In this document: piece after piece, positions 35,467-43,995 of the stretch | Layout: every line of letters starts with the position of its first letter | Position numbering within the stretch: position 1 is the stretch's first letter | NCBI RefSeq assembly: GCF_002355335.1 | Contig: NZ_AP014946.1 | Coordinates: 2,309,501 to 2,373,500 of the forward strand | DNA: 64,000 nt | Reading direction: 5' to 3' | Source of the DNA: Variibacter gotjawalensis | GTDB lineage: Bacteria > Pseudomonadota > Alphaproteobacteria > Rhizobiales > Xanthobacteraceae | The notes under the pieces: generated by a model | Told to the model about the DNA's origin: nothing | Seen by the model: the letters and a program-made list of their open reading frames with translations, nothing else | The model's database searches: none | Program-made: the position numbers and the translations under genes

Positions 35467-36443
35467 TAATTCACCGAAATCTTCGCTTCGGTAATCCACT
35501 TGCGTTGCGTCTCGACATCGCGCGCCATGAACACGGCAAAATCCTGCGCGCTCATCGGCATCGGCTGCGAGCCGAGCTTCTCCATCCACTCGCGCGTCGC
35601 AGATGCGGCGAGCACTTGATTGACCGCCGTGTTGATGCGCGCGACGAGTTCGGGCGGCGTCTTCGCGGCCGCCATCAGGCCGAGCCAGATCGGACCATCG
35701 AATCCCGCGAGTGTCTCGGCGACCGTCGGTAGATCCGGCAGCAGCACATCGCGCTTCGGCCCGGTGGTCGCGAGCCCGCGCACGTTGCTGGAGTTGATCT
35801 GCGCGCGCATCGTCGGGATCGCATCGAACATATACTGCACTTGCCCGGCGACGATTGCGTTGCGCGCGCCGTCCGATCCGCGGAACGGCACGTGTTGCAC
35901 CTCGATGCCGGCCATCGCGCGAAAAATTTCGCCGACGATGTGATACGGCGTTCCTGGACCCGACGATGCGTAGTTGAGTTTGCCGGGATTCGCCTTCGCA
36001 TAGGCGATCAGCTCGGCGAGCGATTTCGCCGGCACCGAAGGGTGCACGACCAAAACGTTGTAGGCGATGTTGCATGACGCAACCGGCACAAGATCGCGCA
36101 GCAGCTGATATGGCCGGTTCGGCAACAGCGTTTCATTCGCCGTATGCGTGTTCGACATCATCAAGAGCGTGTAGCCGTCAGGCTCCGACTTCGCGACCGC
36201 GTCGGTGCCGATCACCGCGCCGGCGCCCGGACGATTCTCCACGATAACGGGTTGTCCGAGAATTTCGCGCAACGGCTCGGCCAGATAGCGCGCCATCACG
36301 TCGGCGGAGCCGCCAAGGCCGAACGGCACGATGATCTTGACCGGGCGTGTCGGCCAAGCCTGGGCGCGCGCAGGCCCCGTCATTACCACAGCGCCAAGAG
36401 CGGCTGCGCCTCCCACGAACGTCCTTCGTGTTGTTCTCGGCAT
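35466..36443 (-). CDS. Bug/TctC-family tripartite tricarboxylate receptor (2 of 5)
   Basis: About 325 residues with a twin-arginine-like signal (RTTRRTFVGGAAALGAVV). The mature start is AWPTRPVKIIVPFGLGGSAD, the Bug signature (PxRPV-x-IIVPF-x-GG). Also seen: QPVIVENRPGAGAVIGTD (binding loop), VPFRGSDGARNAI and LPTVAETLAGFDGPIWLGL. It is a periplasmic carboxylate-binding receptor; TctA/B are not here. Start ATG 36443 is preferred by spacing to GGAGG; ATG 36446 is directly before it. Confidence 0.88.
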   Translation of the reverse strand: MPRTTRRTFVGGAAALGAVVMTGPARAQAWPTRPVKIIVPFGLGGSADVMARYLAEPLREILGQPVIVENRPGAGAVIGTDAVAKSEPDGYTLLMMSNTHTANETLLPNRPYQLLRDLVPVASCNIAYNVLVVHPSVPAKSLAELIAYAKANPGKLNYASSGPGTPYHIVGEIFRAMAGIEVQHVPFRGSDGARNAIVAGQVQYMFDAIPTMRAQINSSNVRGLATTGPKRDVLLPDLPTVAETLAGFDGPIWLGLMAAAKTPPELVARINTAVNQVLAASATREWMEKLGSQPMPMSAQDFAVFMARDVETQRKWITEAKISVN

Positions 36444-36502
36444 CATTTCCCTCCGGATTTTGCCGGACTGTCGCGCGAGACCGGAGCTATCTGCAAGGCC
36501 GC

Positions 36503-36531
36503 AAACGAAAACGCCGCCCGTGAGGGCGGCG
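36503..36531 (-). terminator. Intrinsic terminator after the small secreted gene (36567)
   Basis: On the minus strand CGCCGCCC-TCAC-GGGCGGCG is followed by TTTTCGTTTG. Strong 8-bp stem; it ends the gene at 36567-36821. Confidence 0.75.
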
Positions 36532-36566
36532 CGTTCGGTCTCTGGAGGGAGAAGGAGAAGGGAGCG

Positions 36567-36821
36567 TTAGCCGCCCTGACCCGACGTGACCTTGTCGCGA
36601 GCCGAGTTCTCGATCGCGCTCTGGTCCGACGAGGACGAGAGGAAGCCGCGCTGTTCCAAGCGAGTGTTGCTGTGGGCGCGGACACCCTGCTGGTAAGCCG
36701 GAGCGCTGTAGGCCGGGGCGTTACGGGCGCCGGTCGTCTCGAGATACTCCTCAGCCATGGCGGTCGAGGCAGTTGCGATCGTGAGGGCCGCAATGGCGGC
36801 AACGGAAATCTTCTTGAGCAT
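36567..36821 (-). CDS. Small secreted protein with EEYLETTGARNA motif (copy 2)
   Basis: An 84-residue protein. The start ATG 36821 has AAAGGAG 8 bases upstream. Signal peptide to about residue 23 (ISVAAIAALTIATAS, ending AMA). The mature start EEYLETTGARNAPAYSAPAY matches the paralogue at 36900-37139, then diverges (RLEQRGFLSSSSDQSAIENS). No family recognised. It is 78 bp from the paralogue on the same strand, so both may be in one operon. Confidence 0.65.
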   Translation of the reverse strand: MLKKISVAAIAALTIATASTAMAEEYLETTGARNAPAYSAPAYQQGVRAHSNTRLEQRGFLSSSSDQSAIENSARDKVTSGQGG

Positions 36822-36899
36822 GGGATGCTCCTTTCTTGAATTAAACGAATTTCGGGAGGGGGCGGGGCCGCTATTCAGCGGCCCCAATCACGTGGCGAA

Positions 36900-37139
36900 T
36901 TAGCCGCCAAGGCCCGGGTTGGTGTCGGTCTGCGGAGCCGAATTGTGCTGCGCTGCCGGAGCCTGGTTGTAGTGGCGACGGGTCGCCTGCACCGGAGCGC
37001 GCTCCTGCAGGAGGATCTGGCTCGCAACCGGGGCTGCGTTACGTGCACCCGTGGTCTCGAGATACTCTTCAGCGTTTGCGACCGAACCCAAAGCAAGCAT
37101 TGCGGAAGCAATTGCAACAATCGAAAGTGTCTTCTTCAT
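36900..37139 (-). CDS. Small secreted protein with EEYLETTGARNA motif (copy 1)
   Basis: A 79-residue protein. ATG 37139 follows GGAG 8 bases upstream. Signal peptide to about residue 23 (TLSIVAIASAMLALGSVANA). The mature start EEYLETTGARNAAPVASQIL is nearly identical to its neighbour over 12 residues; the rest is Gln/Ala/Pro-rich (ATRRHYNQAPAAQHNSAPQT) and ends in LGG, like GQGG in the neighbour. A short hairpin separates the genes. Function unknown. Confidence 0.65.
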   Translation of the reverse strand: MKKTLSIVAIASAMLALGSVANAEEYLETTGARNAAPVASQILLQERAPVQATRRHYNQAPAAQHNSAPQTDTNPGLGG

Positions 37140-37506
37140 AGTAGTTCTCCAAGTTCTTCACATCTATCCCATCAGCGTGCGGATGACGCGCCGATCTCGG
37201 CTTGGTTTTACTTGGCCCTTTGTTGGCGCCATCGGTGTATCAAGTCGATGACGGTGATTTAGGCCTATGCTGCTCCGCAATAAAGGCGATGTTACCGAAC
37301 AGTATCATCGCTCTCTCCGAACAATCGGGGGGTTGAAATATCAACCCGGTACCCTTGGCGGCGGCAGTCCGGCACACGATATAGGGCTTCGAAGGATTGA
37401 AAGTACTCGATAATTTGGCTGCAGCTGCCGGTTGCGTTGCAGCACACGAACATCCCACTTAAAGCTCGTTGGACAATCACGAACGAGTGATCGCTTGGAG
37501 CGAATA
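37140..37506. other. Divergent intergenic region before LysR gene
   Basis: 367 bp between the small-protein gene (minus) and the LysR gene (plus); no protein-like frame. It contains the 7-bp inverted repeat GGGTTGA-AATA-TCAACCC at 37330-37347, a candidate regulator site. Confidence 0.45.
37330..37347. promoter_or_regulatory. Palindromic GGGTTGA-AATA-TCAACCC, candidate operator
   Basis: Perfect 7-bp inverted repeat with a 4-base spacer, 160 bp ahead of the LysR gene start, in the divergent gap. Candidate LysR or other regulator binding site; no proof. Confidence 0.35.
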
Positions 37507-38451
37507 ATGCGCGGTTCTCAATTTGCGGAGCTGACGGCCTTTGTCGCGGTCGCCGAACACAGAAGCTTTTCCAAAGCCGCAGCGCAGCTCGGTATCGCGC
37601 CATCCACCCTCAGCGAGACCATCCGTTCGCTCGAAGAGCGCCTCGGTATGCGGCTGTTCAACCGCACGACACGCAGCGTCGCGTCGACCGAAGCGGGCGA
37701 CCGTCTTCTCTCCAGTCTCCAGCCCGCGCTCGACGGTGTCGGCCGCGCGATCGAAAGCCTCAACGACCTACGCGACAAGCCGGCCGGCACGTTGCGCATC
37801 ACGATGGCGCGGTCGATCGCGGCCGGTGTGGCGGCTCCCGTGATCGCGGAGTTTCTCGCAAAGTATCCGGACGTCACGCTCGAAATGTCGTCCGACGATC
37901 ACAAGGTCGATATCGTGTCCGCACGCTTCGACGCCGGCATTCGGATCGGCGAGATGATCGAGAAGGACATGATCGCGCAACGCATCTCCGATCCGTTTCC
38001 GTTGATCGCGATCGCGTCGCCGGCTTATTTGCTCAAGCATGGATCGCCGGCCGAGCCCGCGGAGCTGCACGGCCACCGCGCGATCCGTTTTCGCAAAGGC
38101 GGCGAGGGCGGATTGCTCGAATGGACATTCGAGCGCGACAAGCGACGCATCGATGTCGATCCGGCCGCGTCATACATCGTGAACGATATGCAGCTCGCGA
38201 TGCATGCGGCGATCGATGGCGCAGGCATCACGTATCTCCCGCAACTCATGCTCCAGGAGCATCTCGACAGTGGCGCACTCGCGCGTGTGCTCCCCGATTG
38301 GGAACACACGCTATCGGGGCTCTTCGTCTATTATCCGAGCCGCCGCCAGATGCCGACGACGCTGCAGGTGTTCATCGACTTCCTCAAAAGCCACCGCATC
38401 CGCTGGCAGAGCGGGACGCCTTACGCAGGCGCGACTACTCGCGCACTTTGA
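37507..38451 (+). CDS. LysR-type transcriptional regulator
   Basis: A 314-residue LysR regulator. The N-terminal helix-turn-helix is FSKAAAQLGIAPSTLSETIR followed by SLEERLGMRLFNRTTRSVAS. The binding domain follows. GGAG lies 7 bases before ATG 37507. It ends by overlapping the convergent Bug gene by 17 bp. The target is not known; the divergent YLETTGARNA genes and the neighbouring Bug gene are candidates. Confidence 0.87.
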   Translation: MRGSQFAELTAFVAVAEHRSFSKAAAQLGIAPSTLSETIRSLEERLGMRLFNRTTRSVASTEAGDRLLSSLQPALDGVGRAIESLNDLRDKPAGTLRITMARSIAAGVAAPVIAEFLAKYPDVTLEMSSDDHKVDIVSARFDAGIRIGEMIEKDMIAQRISDPFPLIAIASPAYLLKHGSPAEPAELHGHRAIRFRKGGEGGLLEWTFERDKRRIDVDPAASYIVNDMQLAMHAAIDGAGITYLPQLMLQEHLDSGALARVLPDWEHTLSGLFVYYPSRRQMPTTLQVFIDFLKSHRIRWQSGTPYAGATTRAL

Positions 38452-39409
38452 TCCCGGCGTCGCGGATCACGGGCCCCCATTTGTCGATCTCGGCTTTCAG
38501 AAAAGCGCCGAGTTCCTGCGGCGTCGAGCCGACGACGAAGAGGCCGAGCCCTTCAAGTTTCGATTTCACGGAAGGATCGGCGAGCGCCGTCACGGTGTCA
38601 GCGTGCATCTTCTTCACGATGTCGTCCGGCGTTTTTGCCGGAACGTAGAACGCGTACCAGCCCGATACATCGAAATCCTTGAGACCGGACTCCGCGAATG
38701 TCGGTAAATCCGGCATCGCAGGCGTACGCTTTGCAGTCGTCACCGCGAGACCGCGCACCTGCTGATCCTTCATGAACGGCACCACGGCCGCGATGTTGTT
38801 GAAGAATGAATCGACGCGTCCCGGGATGAGATCTTGGATGGCCGGCGCCGCGCCGCGATACGGCACGTGCTGAAGTTTGATCCCGGCTTTCTGCGCGAAG
38901 AGCTCACCCGCGAGATGCGGCCCGGTGCCGTGGCCCGGCGTCGCGAAGGTCAACGATTTCGTCTTTGCGAATTCGACAAATTCCTGCAGCGTTTTCGCCG
39001 GCGACGAGTTCGGAACCGCGATGACGGCCGGATATTGCACGACGAGAGAAACCGGCGAGAAGTCGGCGACCGGATCGTAGGAGAGCTTCGGATAGACGTG
39101 CAGGTTGGTCGATTGAAATTCGCCCGCGAGATAGAGCGTGTAGCCGTCCGGTTGCGAGCGTGCGGCCAGCTCCGACGCGAGGTTGCCGCCTGCGCCGCCG
39201 CGATTTTCATAGACGAGCTGCGCGCCGCCCCACATCTCCGCTAGTTTCGCGCCGACAATGCGCGCGATCGCATCTGCGCCGCCGCCGGCCGGATACGGAA
39301 CGATCAGGCGGATCGGACGGTTGGGCCAAGCCTGGGTCAGGGCTTGGCGCGGGAGAAGGGCAGGCATCGCGAGGGCAGCGGTGGCGATCAGGCGCCGGCG
39401 TGTCAGCAT
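38435..39409 (-). CDS. Bug/TctC-family tripartite tricarboxylate receptor (3 of 5)
   Basis: A 324-residue receptor; start ATG 39409 with GGGGG upstream. Twin-arginine-like signal LTRRRLIATAALAMPALL. Mature motif AWPNRPIRLIVPYPAGGGAD, then YENRGGAGGNLASELAARSQ, PYRGAAPAIQDLIPGRVDSF and LPTFAESGLKDFDVSGWYA. The protein collects an unknown carboxylate in the periplasm. It is convergent with LysR and divergent from fumarase; the latter may point to dicarboxylates, but that is only proximity. Confidence 0.88.
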   Translation of the reverse strand: MLTRRRLIATAALAMPALLPRQALTQAWPNRPIRLIVPYPAGGGADAIARIVGAKLAEMWGGAQLVYENRGGAGGNLASELAARSQPDGYTLYLAGEFQSTNLHVYPKLSYDPVADFSPVSLVVQYPAVIAVPNSSPAKTLQEFVEFAKTKSLTFATPGHGTGPHLAGELFAQKAGIKLQHVPYRGAAPAIQDLIPGRVDSFFNNIAAVVPFMKDQQVRGLAVTTAKRTPAMPDLPTFAESGLKDFDVSGWYAFYVPAKTPDDIVKKMHADTVTALADPSVKSKLEGLGLFVVGSTPQELGAFLKAEIDKWGPVIRDAGIKVRE

Positions 39410-39573
39410 GGCATTCCCCCTTTTTGTTATTGTTCTGGAATGAAGCTTAGCCCGGGCTCGCGCCAAAAGCGAAACGGCCGATCTCGCCGACCTGCGCTTC
39501 ATTTTCAGTCTGACTCGGCTGTTCCGGCGCGCTATAAGCCGCCTAGAACGTTTCCAATCCGCCGAGTATCGCC

Positions 39574-41232
39574 ATGAATGCCCCGACCAAAGTGCCGACC
39601 CCGCCGCCATACGCCCACACGCCGCTCTTTCAGCTCGGCAAGGATGAGACGAAGTATCGCAAGATCGGCGATGAGGGCGTGCGCGTCGAGAGCGCGCTCG
39701 GACGCGAATTCCTGGTCGTCGAGCGCGAGGCGATCCGCAAATTGTCGGAAGAAGCTTTCATCGACATCAACCACCTGCTGCGCACCGAACACCTGACGCA
39801 GCTGCGCTCAATCCTCGACGATCCGGAAGCGACCTCGAACGATCGCTTCGTCGCCTACGATCTCCTGAAGAATGCGAACATCGCGTCCGGCGGAGTGCTG
39901 CCGATGTGCCAAGACACCGGCACCGCGATCATCATGGGCAAGAAGGGCCTCAACGTCATCACGGACGGCTCCGATGAAGCCGCGCTCGGCGAAGGCGCCC
40001 GCGATGCGTATTGGAAGAAGAACCTCCGCTACTCGCAGGTCGCGCCGATCTCGATGTTCGAGGAGAAAAACACGCGCAACAACATGCCGGCGCAGGTCGA
40101 ACTTTACGCCGAAGGCGAGTGCGCCGCGAAGGACGCGTACAAGTTCCTCTTCATCGCGAAGGGCGGCGGCTCAGCCAACAAGAGCTTCCTGTTTCAGGCG
40201 ACGCCGTCGATCCTGACCAAGGATCGCATGATCGCGTTCCTGAAGGAGAAGATCCTCACGCTCGGCACCGCCGCGTGCCCGCCGTATCACCTTGCGATCG
40301 TCATCGGCGGCACGTCGGCTGAGCTCACGATGAAGACCGTGAAGCTCGCGTCGACGCATTACTACGACGAGCTCCCGACTCAGGGCTCCGAAGGCGGTCA
40401 CGCCTTCCGCGACGTCGAGATGGAGCAGGAGATCCACAAGCTGACGCAGGCGCTCGGCGTCGGCGCGCAGTTCGGCGGCAAGTATTTCTGCCACGACGTG
40501 CGCGTCATTCGTCTGCCGCGTCACGGCGCATCGTTGCCGATTGGACTCGGCGTGTCATGCTCGGCCGATCGCCAAGCCAAGGGCAAGATCACACGCGACG
40601 GCATTTTCCTCGAAGCGCTCGAGCAGCATCCCGAGCAATTTCTGCCGGAAATCGACGAAGCGACGCTCGGTGGCGACGTCGTGCCGATCGATCTGACGAA
40701 GCCGATGGACGAGATCCGCGCGACACTCTCGCAGTATCCAATCAAGACTCGCGTCTCGCTCACCGGCCCGATGATCGTCGCCCGCGACTCCGCACATGCG
40801 AAACTCCGCGAGCGTCTCGAAAAGGGCGAGGGCCTGCCCGATTATTTCAAGAACCACCCGGTCTACTACGCGGGTCCCGCGAAGACGCCGGAAGGCTACG
40901 CGTCCGGCGCGTTCGGTCCGACCACGGCAGGCCGCATGGATTCGTTCGTCGAGCAATTCCAGGCCGCCGGCGGCTCGATGGTGATGCTTGCGAAGGGCAA
41001 TCGTTCGTCGGCCGTGCGTGAAGCCTGCAAAAAGCATGGCGGCTTCTATCTCGGCTCGATCGGCGGCTCGGCCGCAAACCTCGCCGAGCACTGCATCAAG
41101 AAGGTCGAGGTCCACGAATATCCCGAGCTTGGGATGGAGGCGATCTGGCGCATCGAGGTCGAAAACTTCCCGGCCTTTATCGTCATCGACGACAAGGGTA
41201 ACGACTTCTTCCGCGAACTGAATTTGGGCTAG
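39574..41232 (+). CDS. fumA: Class I fumarate hydratase
   Basis: A 552-residue iron-sulfur fumarase (class I, FumA/B type). Cys ligands are in [18 protein letters not shown] near 110, [20 protein letters not shown] near 230 and [19 protein letters not shown] near 320, fitting the [4Fe-4S]-binding pattern; [16 protein letters not shown] near 197 is the family signature. The second half contains the FumB-like domain ([14 protein letters not shown] near 395). Reaction: fumarate plus water to malate in the TCA cycle. Single-polypeptide oxygen-sensitive form. Confidence 0.95.
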   Translation: MNAPTKVPTPPPYAHTPLFQLGKDETKYRKIGDEGVRVESALGREFLVVEREAIRKLSEEAFIDINHLLRTEHLTQLRSILDDPEATSNDRFVAYDLLKNANIASGGVLPMCQDTGTAIIMGKKGLNVITDGSDEAALGEGARDAYWKKNLRYSQVAPISMFEEKNTRNNMPAQVELYAEGECAAKDAYKFLFIAKGGGSANKSFLFQATPSILTKDRMIAFLKEKILTLGTAACPPYHLAIVIGGTSAELTMKTVKLASTHYYDELPTQGSEGGHAFRDVEMEQEIHKLTQALGVGAQFGGKYFCHDVRVIRLPRHGASLPIGLGVSCSADRQAKGKITRDGIFLEALEQHPEQFLPEIDEATLGGDVVPIDLTKPMDEIRATLSQYPIKTRVSLTGPMIVARDSAHAKLRERLEKGEGLPDYFKNHPVYYAGPAKTPEGYASGAFGPTTAGRMDSFVEQFQAAGGSMVMLAKGNRSSAVREACKKHGGFYLGSIGGSAANLAEHCIKKVEVHEYPELGMEAIWRIEVENFPAFIVIDDKGNDFFRELNLG

Positions 41233-41364
41233 CGCGATTTTCCGTAGCGCTACAACGGTTTGCGCGGTAACGCGCATAGGCGCTACTTCTGCGAGAAATT
41301 ATTACCGCCGACGTACGCTGGCGCGCAGACACCGCGCCAGGCGGCGGTTTATGCGGTGAAAACC

Positions 41365-42051
41365 ATGGCGAACCGCAACTCGATCATTCAAAACGCTTCG
41401 CCGGCTCTTCAGAAGGAGCTGGCGCGCGTCGCACAACCTATTGACCTTCCGCAGGGCAAGATCCTGTTCGAACAGGACGGCCAAATCGACCTCGTCGTCT
41501 TTCCGGACCGCGGCATGGTTTCGTTCGTCGGCCTGACGACCAAAGGCGATGCGCTCGAAATCGCGATGATTGGCCGCGATGGCGCCGCGGGCGCCAGCAG
41601 CGTGCTCACGGACGAAAAAGCTTACTGCCGGGCCACAATGCAGATCGCGGGCGCCGGAACGGCGATCCCCGTGCGGGTGGCGCGAGACCTCGCCTTGGCG
41701 CACGCTGAACTCCGCAAGGCGCTGGTCGATAGCGAACAGCTTGTCGTCCGCCAGGCGATCCAGAGCGCCGTCTGCGTTGCGACGCACGACGTTGCATCTC
41801 GATTCGCGCGCTGGCTGCTGCGCTGCCGCGACGCGACGCAAACCGACATCCTTGGCCTCACGCACGAATACATCGCGCAGATGTTGGCCGTCCGCCGCGC
41901 CAGCGTCTCGGCGGCGGCGCACGATCTGCAGGAGCGCGGGTTGATTCGCTACCATCGCGGCGTCATCCACATCCTCGACGCCAAAGGCATCCACGACATC
42001 TCGTGCGAGTGCTACGAGAAGCAGGATCAAGTCGGCGGGGCAGGACGTTGA
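41365..42051 (+). CDS. Crp/Fnr-family transcriptional regulator
   Basis: A 228-residue regulator. The N-terminal cyclic-nucleotide-type sensor barrel is PIDLPQGKILFEQDGQIDLV near 25. The C-terminal winged helix is LTHEYIAQMLAVRRASVSAA near 175. There are no Fnr-type Cys clusters at the N-terminus, so the signal is not an Fe-S cluster. Start ATG 41365; an upstream longer frame lacks a better start. Its TGA overlaps the start of the following small gene (TTGA). Confidence 0.85.
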   Translation: MANRNSIIQNASPALQKELARVAQPIDLPQGKILFEQDGQIDLVVFPDRGMVSFVGLTTKGDALEIAMIGRDGAAGASSVLTDEKAYCRATMQIAGAGTAIPVRVARDLALAHAELRKALVDSEQLVVRQAIQSAVCVATHDVASRFARWLLRCRDATQTDILGLTHEYIAQMLAVRRASVSAAAHDLQERGLIRYHRGVIHILDAKGIHDISCECYEKQDQVGGAGR

Positions 42052-42236
42052 ACGCGTATCGCGCCTATCAGCTCAATCGCGAAGGCAAGGTTCATCGTCC
42101 CCCGTATGTGCTCGATGTGGCGAGCGACGAGGCGGCGCTCGAAGCCGCCCGGACGTATCTCAACGGTCACGATATCGAAGTCTGGCAAGGCCAGCGCTTC
42201 ATCGCGACGCTGCGGCATCAGACTGACAAGCCGTAG
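42048..42236 (+). CDS. Small protein overlapping the Crp stop (TTG start)
   Basis: A 62-residue protein with TTG start at 42048 in the overlap TTGA with the Crp stop, preceded by AGGA. Sequence NAYRAYQLNREGKVHRPPYV then DVASDEAALEAARTYL and DIEVWQGQRFIATL. It resembles short 'DUF'-type proteins of Bradyrhizobium with YxxxxLxxEGKV...PP. The 4-base overlap suggests translational coupling to the regulator. Function unknown. Confidence 0.6.
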   Translation: MNAYRAYQLNREGKVHRPPYVLDVASDEAALEAARTYLNGHDIEVWQGQRFIATLRHQTDKP

Positions 42237-42299
42237 CATTCGCGACTCTGTCATCGAACAATTTGCCGCTGTGGCGAATTATCGCTGCGGAGGTGCGCC

Positions 42300-42542
42300 A
42301 TGAAACTTACAGTCATCACACTCGCTGCTGCAGTCTTGTTCGCCGCGGCCGCACAGGCCCAGCAGCAGTCACCAAGCACGACGCGGCAGATCAACCCGAC
42401 GACCGGCCAGACCGTGCCCAATCCTCAAGCCGTTCAGCCACGAACCGAGGACGAGAAGCCGGCAAATAGTGGCAGCGCGGCGGGCCAACGCGATCGCGAA
42501 ACGCCGAAGATCATGCAGGAGCCGCGCCCGAACACCCGGTGA
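42300..42542 (+). CDS. Small secreted Gln/Pro-rich protein
   Basis: An 80-residue protein. ATG 42300 follows CGGAGG. Signal peptide of about 20 residues (LTVITLAAAVLFAAAAQA). The mature part QQQSPSTTRQINPTTGQTVP is polar and Pro-rich, with no Cys, ending EPRPNTR. No family recognised. It ends 157 bp ahead of recA. Confidence 0.6.
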   Translation: MKLTVITLAAAVLFAAAAQAQQQSPSTTRQINPTTGQTVPNPQAVQPRTEDEKPANSGSAAGQRDRETPKIMQEPRPNTR

Positions 42543-42593
42543 TCGGTCAGGCCGGCGCGTTAAAAGCCGTGCCTGCTGCCAAAAAACGATCGA

Positions 42594-42608
42594 GAACATA
42601 TTGCGAAC
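42594..42608 (+). promoter_or_regulatory. LexA (SOS) box of recA
   Basis: GAAC-ATATTGC-GAAC: two GAAC half-sites with 7-base spacing, exactly the alphaproteobacterial LexA box (GAAC-N7-GAAC). It lies 91 bases before the recA start. A third GAAC follows at 42612-42615. Confidence 0.85.
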
Positions 42609-42698
42609 ATAGAACAAATAGTGTACGGTCGCAGTAACGGTTGATAGCGCGGCTAACGCGTTGTTCAGCCTCGATTCGTGATCCATAAGGAGCCACTG

Positions 42699-43772
42699 AT
42701 GGGCCAAGCCGCACTGCGCGTCGTTGAAGGAAATTCTATGGATAAGTCCAAGGCGCTGGATGCGGCGTTGAGCCAAATCGAGCGTGCTTTCGGCAAAGGC
42801 TCGATCATGCGGCTCGGTAAGAGCGACAAGGTCGAGACCGAGGTCATTTCCTCCGGCTCGCTTGGCCTCGATATCGCGCTGGGCATCGGCGGTTTGCCGC
42901 GCGGCCGCGTCATCGAAATTTACGGTCCGGAATCGTCGGGCAAGACGACCCTCGCTCTCCATGCCGTGTCCGAGGCTCAAAAGCGGGCAGGCGTTTGCGC
43001 TTATATCGACGCCGAACATGCGCTCGACCCTATCTACGCACGCAAGCTGGGCGTTAACATCGACGACCTTCTGATCTCGCAGCCCGACACGGGCGAGCAG
43101 GCTCTCGAAATCTGCGACACGCTGGTGCGCTCCAACGCAATCGACGTGCTGGTGATCGACTCGGTCGCCGCCCTTGTGCCGCGCGCCGAACTCGAAGGCG
43201 AGATGGGCGACAGTCAGCCGGGCCTGCAGGCGCGACTGATGAGCCAAGCGCTGCGTAAGCTCACCGCTTCGATCAACAAGTCGAACACGATGGTGATCTT
43301 CATCAACCAGATCCGCATGAAGATCGGTGTGATGTATGGCTCGCCGGAGACGACAACGGGCGGCCAGGCGCTGAAGTTTTACTCCTCGATCCGCCTCGAC
43401 ATCCGCCGCATCGGGGCGATCAAGGAACGTGAAGAGGTTGTCGGCAACCAGACACGCGTCAAGGTTGTGAAGAACAAGCTGGCGCCGCCGTTCAAGCAGG
43501 TCGAATTCGACATTATGTATGGCGAAGGTGTCTCCAAGATGGGCGAGATTCTCGATCTTGGCGTCAAAGCTGGTGTCGTCGAGAAGTCCGGTGCTTGGTT
43601 CTCGTATGACTCGGTCCGTATCGGGCAAGGCCGCGAGAACGCGAAGACTTTCCTCAAAGGCAATCCCGAGATGGCCGGTAAGATCGAGGTATCGATCCGC
43701 CAGAATGCGGGTCTGATCGCCGAAAAGATCTTGGCCGGCGAGCCGGAAGAAGAGGACGACGGCGAGCCCTGA
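42699..43772 (+). CDS. recA: RecA recombinase
   Basis: A 357-residue RecA. Walker [16 protein letters not shown] near 74, then [19 protein letters not shown], Walker B-like [17 protein letters not shown] near 150, loop L1/L2 with [17 protein letters not shown] near 215, and [15 protein letters not shown] near 236 are typical. It forms ATP-dependent nucleoprotein filaments for recombination, DNA repair and SOS induction. Start ATG 42699 has AAGGAG 7 bases upstream; ATG 42738 ([11 protein letters not shown]) is an alternative start also with a site. SOS box upstream. Confidence 0.98.
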   Translation: MGQAALRVVEGNSMDKSKALDAALSQIERAFGKGSIMRLGKSDKVETEVISSGSLGLDIALGIGGLPRGRVIEIYGPESSGKTTLALHAVSEAQKRAGVCAYIDAEHALDPIYARKLGVNIDDLLISQPDTGEQALEICDTLVRSNAIDVLVIDSVAALVPRAELEGEMGDSQPGLQARLMSQALRKLTASINKSNTMVIFINQIRMKIGVMYGSPETTTGGQALKFYSSIRLDIRRIGAIKEREEVVGNQTRVKVVKNKLAPPFKQVEFDIMYGEGVSKMGEILDLGVKAGVVEKSGAWFSYDSVRIGQGRENAKTFLKGNPEMAGKIEVSIRQNAGLIAEKILAGEPEEEDDGEP

Positions 43773-43865
43773 GGTTTCGCGGGGAGGCTCCCGCGAAGCG
43801 GCTAATCCCGCGATGCGCGGCTCTAGAAGGAGCTCGTCGCGCTAAAGATGCCGGGTTTATAGGGT

Positions 43866-43898
43866 GGCGGATAACCAAGTCCGCCGCCTTATTTTTTG
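43866..43898 (+). terminator. Intrinsic terminator after recA
   Basis: GGCGGA-loop-TCCGCC with GCCTTATTTTTT after it. It lies 94 bp beyond the recA stop. Confidence 0.65.
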
Positions 43899-43995
43899 GC
43901 AACGCCGCATTCCTGGACTTGAACGCGCCGCATCGTTAAAACCGCCCGCAATATCAAGCGGTCAGGCGTTAGCCTGAAACGCAGAGCGGGGAACT

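Noticed and set aside
36863-36885. GGGGCCGCT-ATTC-AGCGGCCCC hairpin between the two small secreted genes
   Set aside because: A clear stem but without a T-run in either direction; I could not call it a terminator.
43776-43799. Hairpin TTCGCGGG...CCCGCGAA just after recA
   Set aside because: No T-run follows. The better terminator candidate is at 43866-43898.
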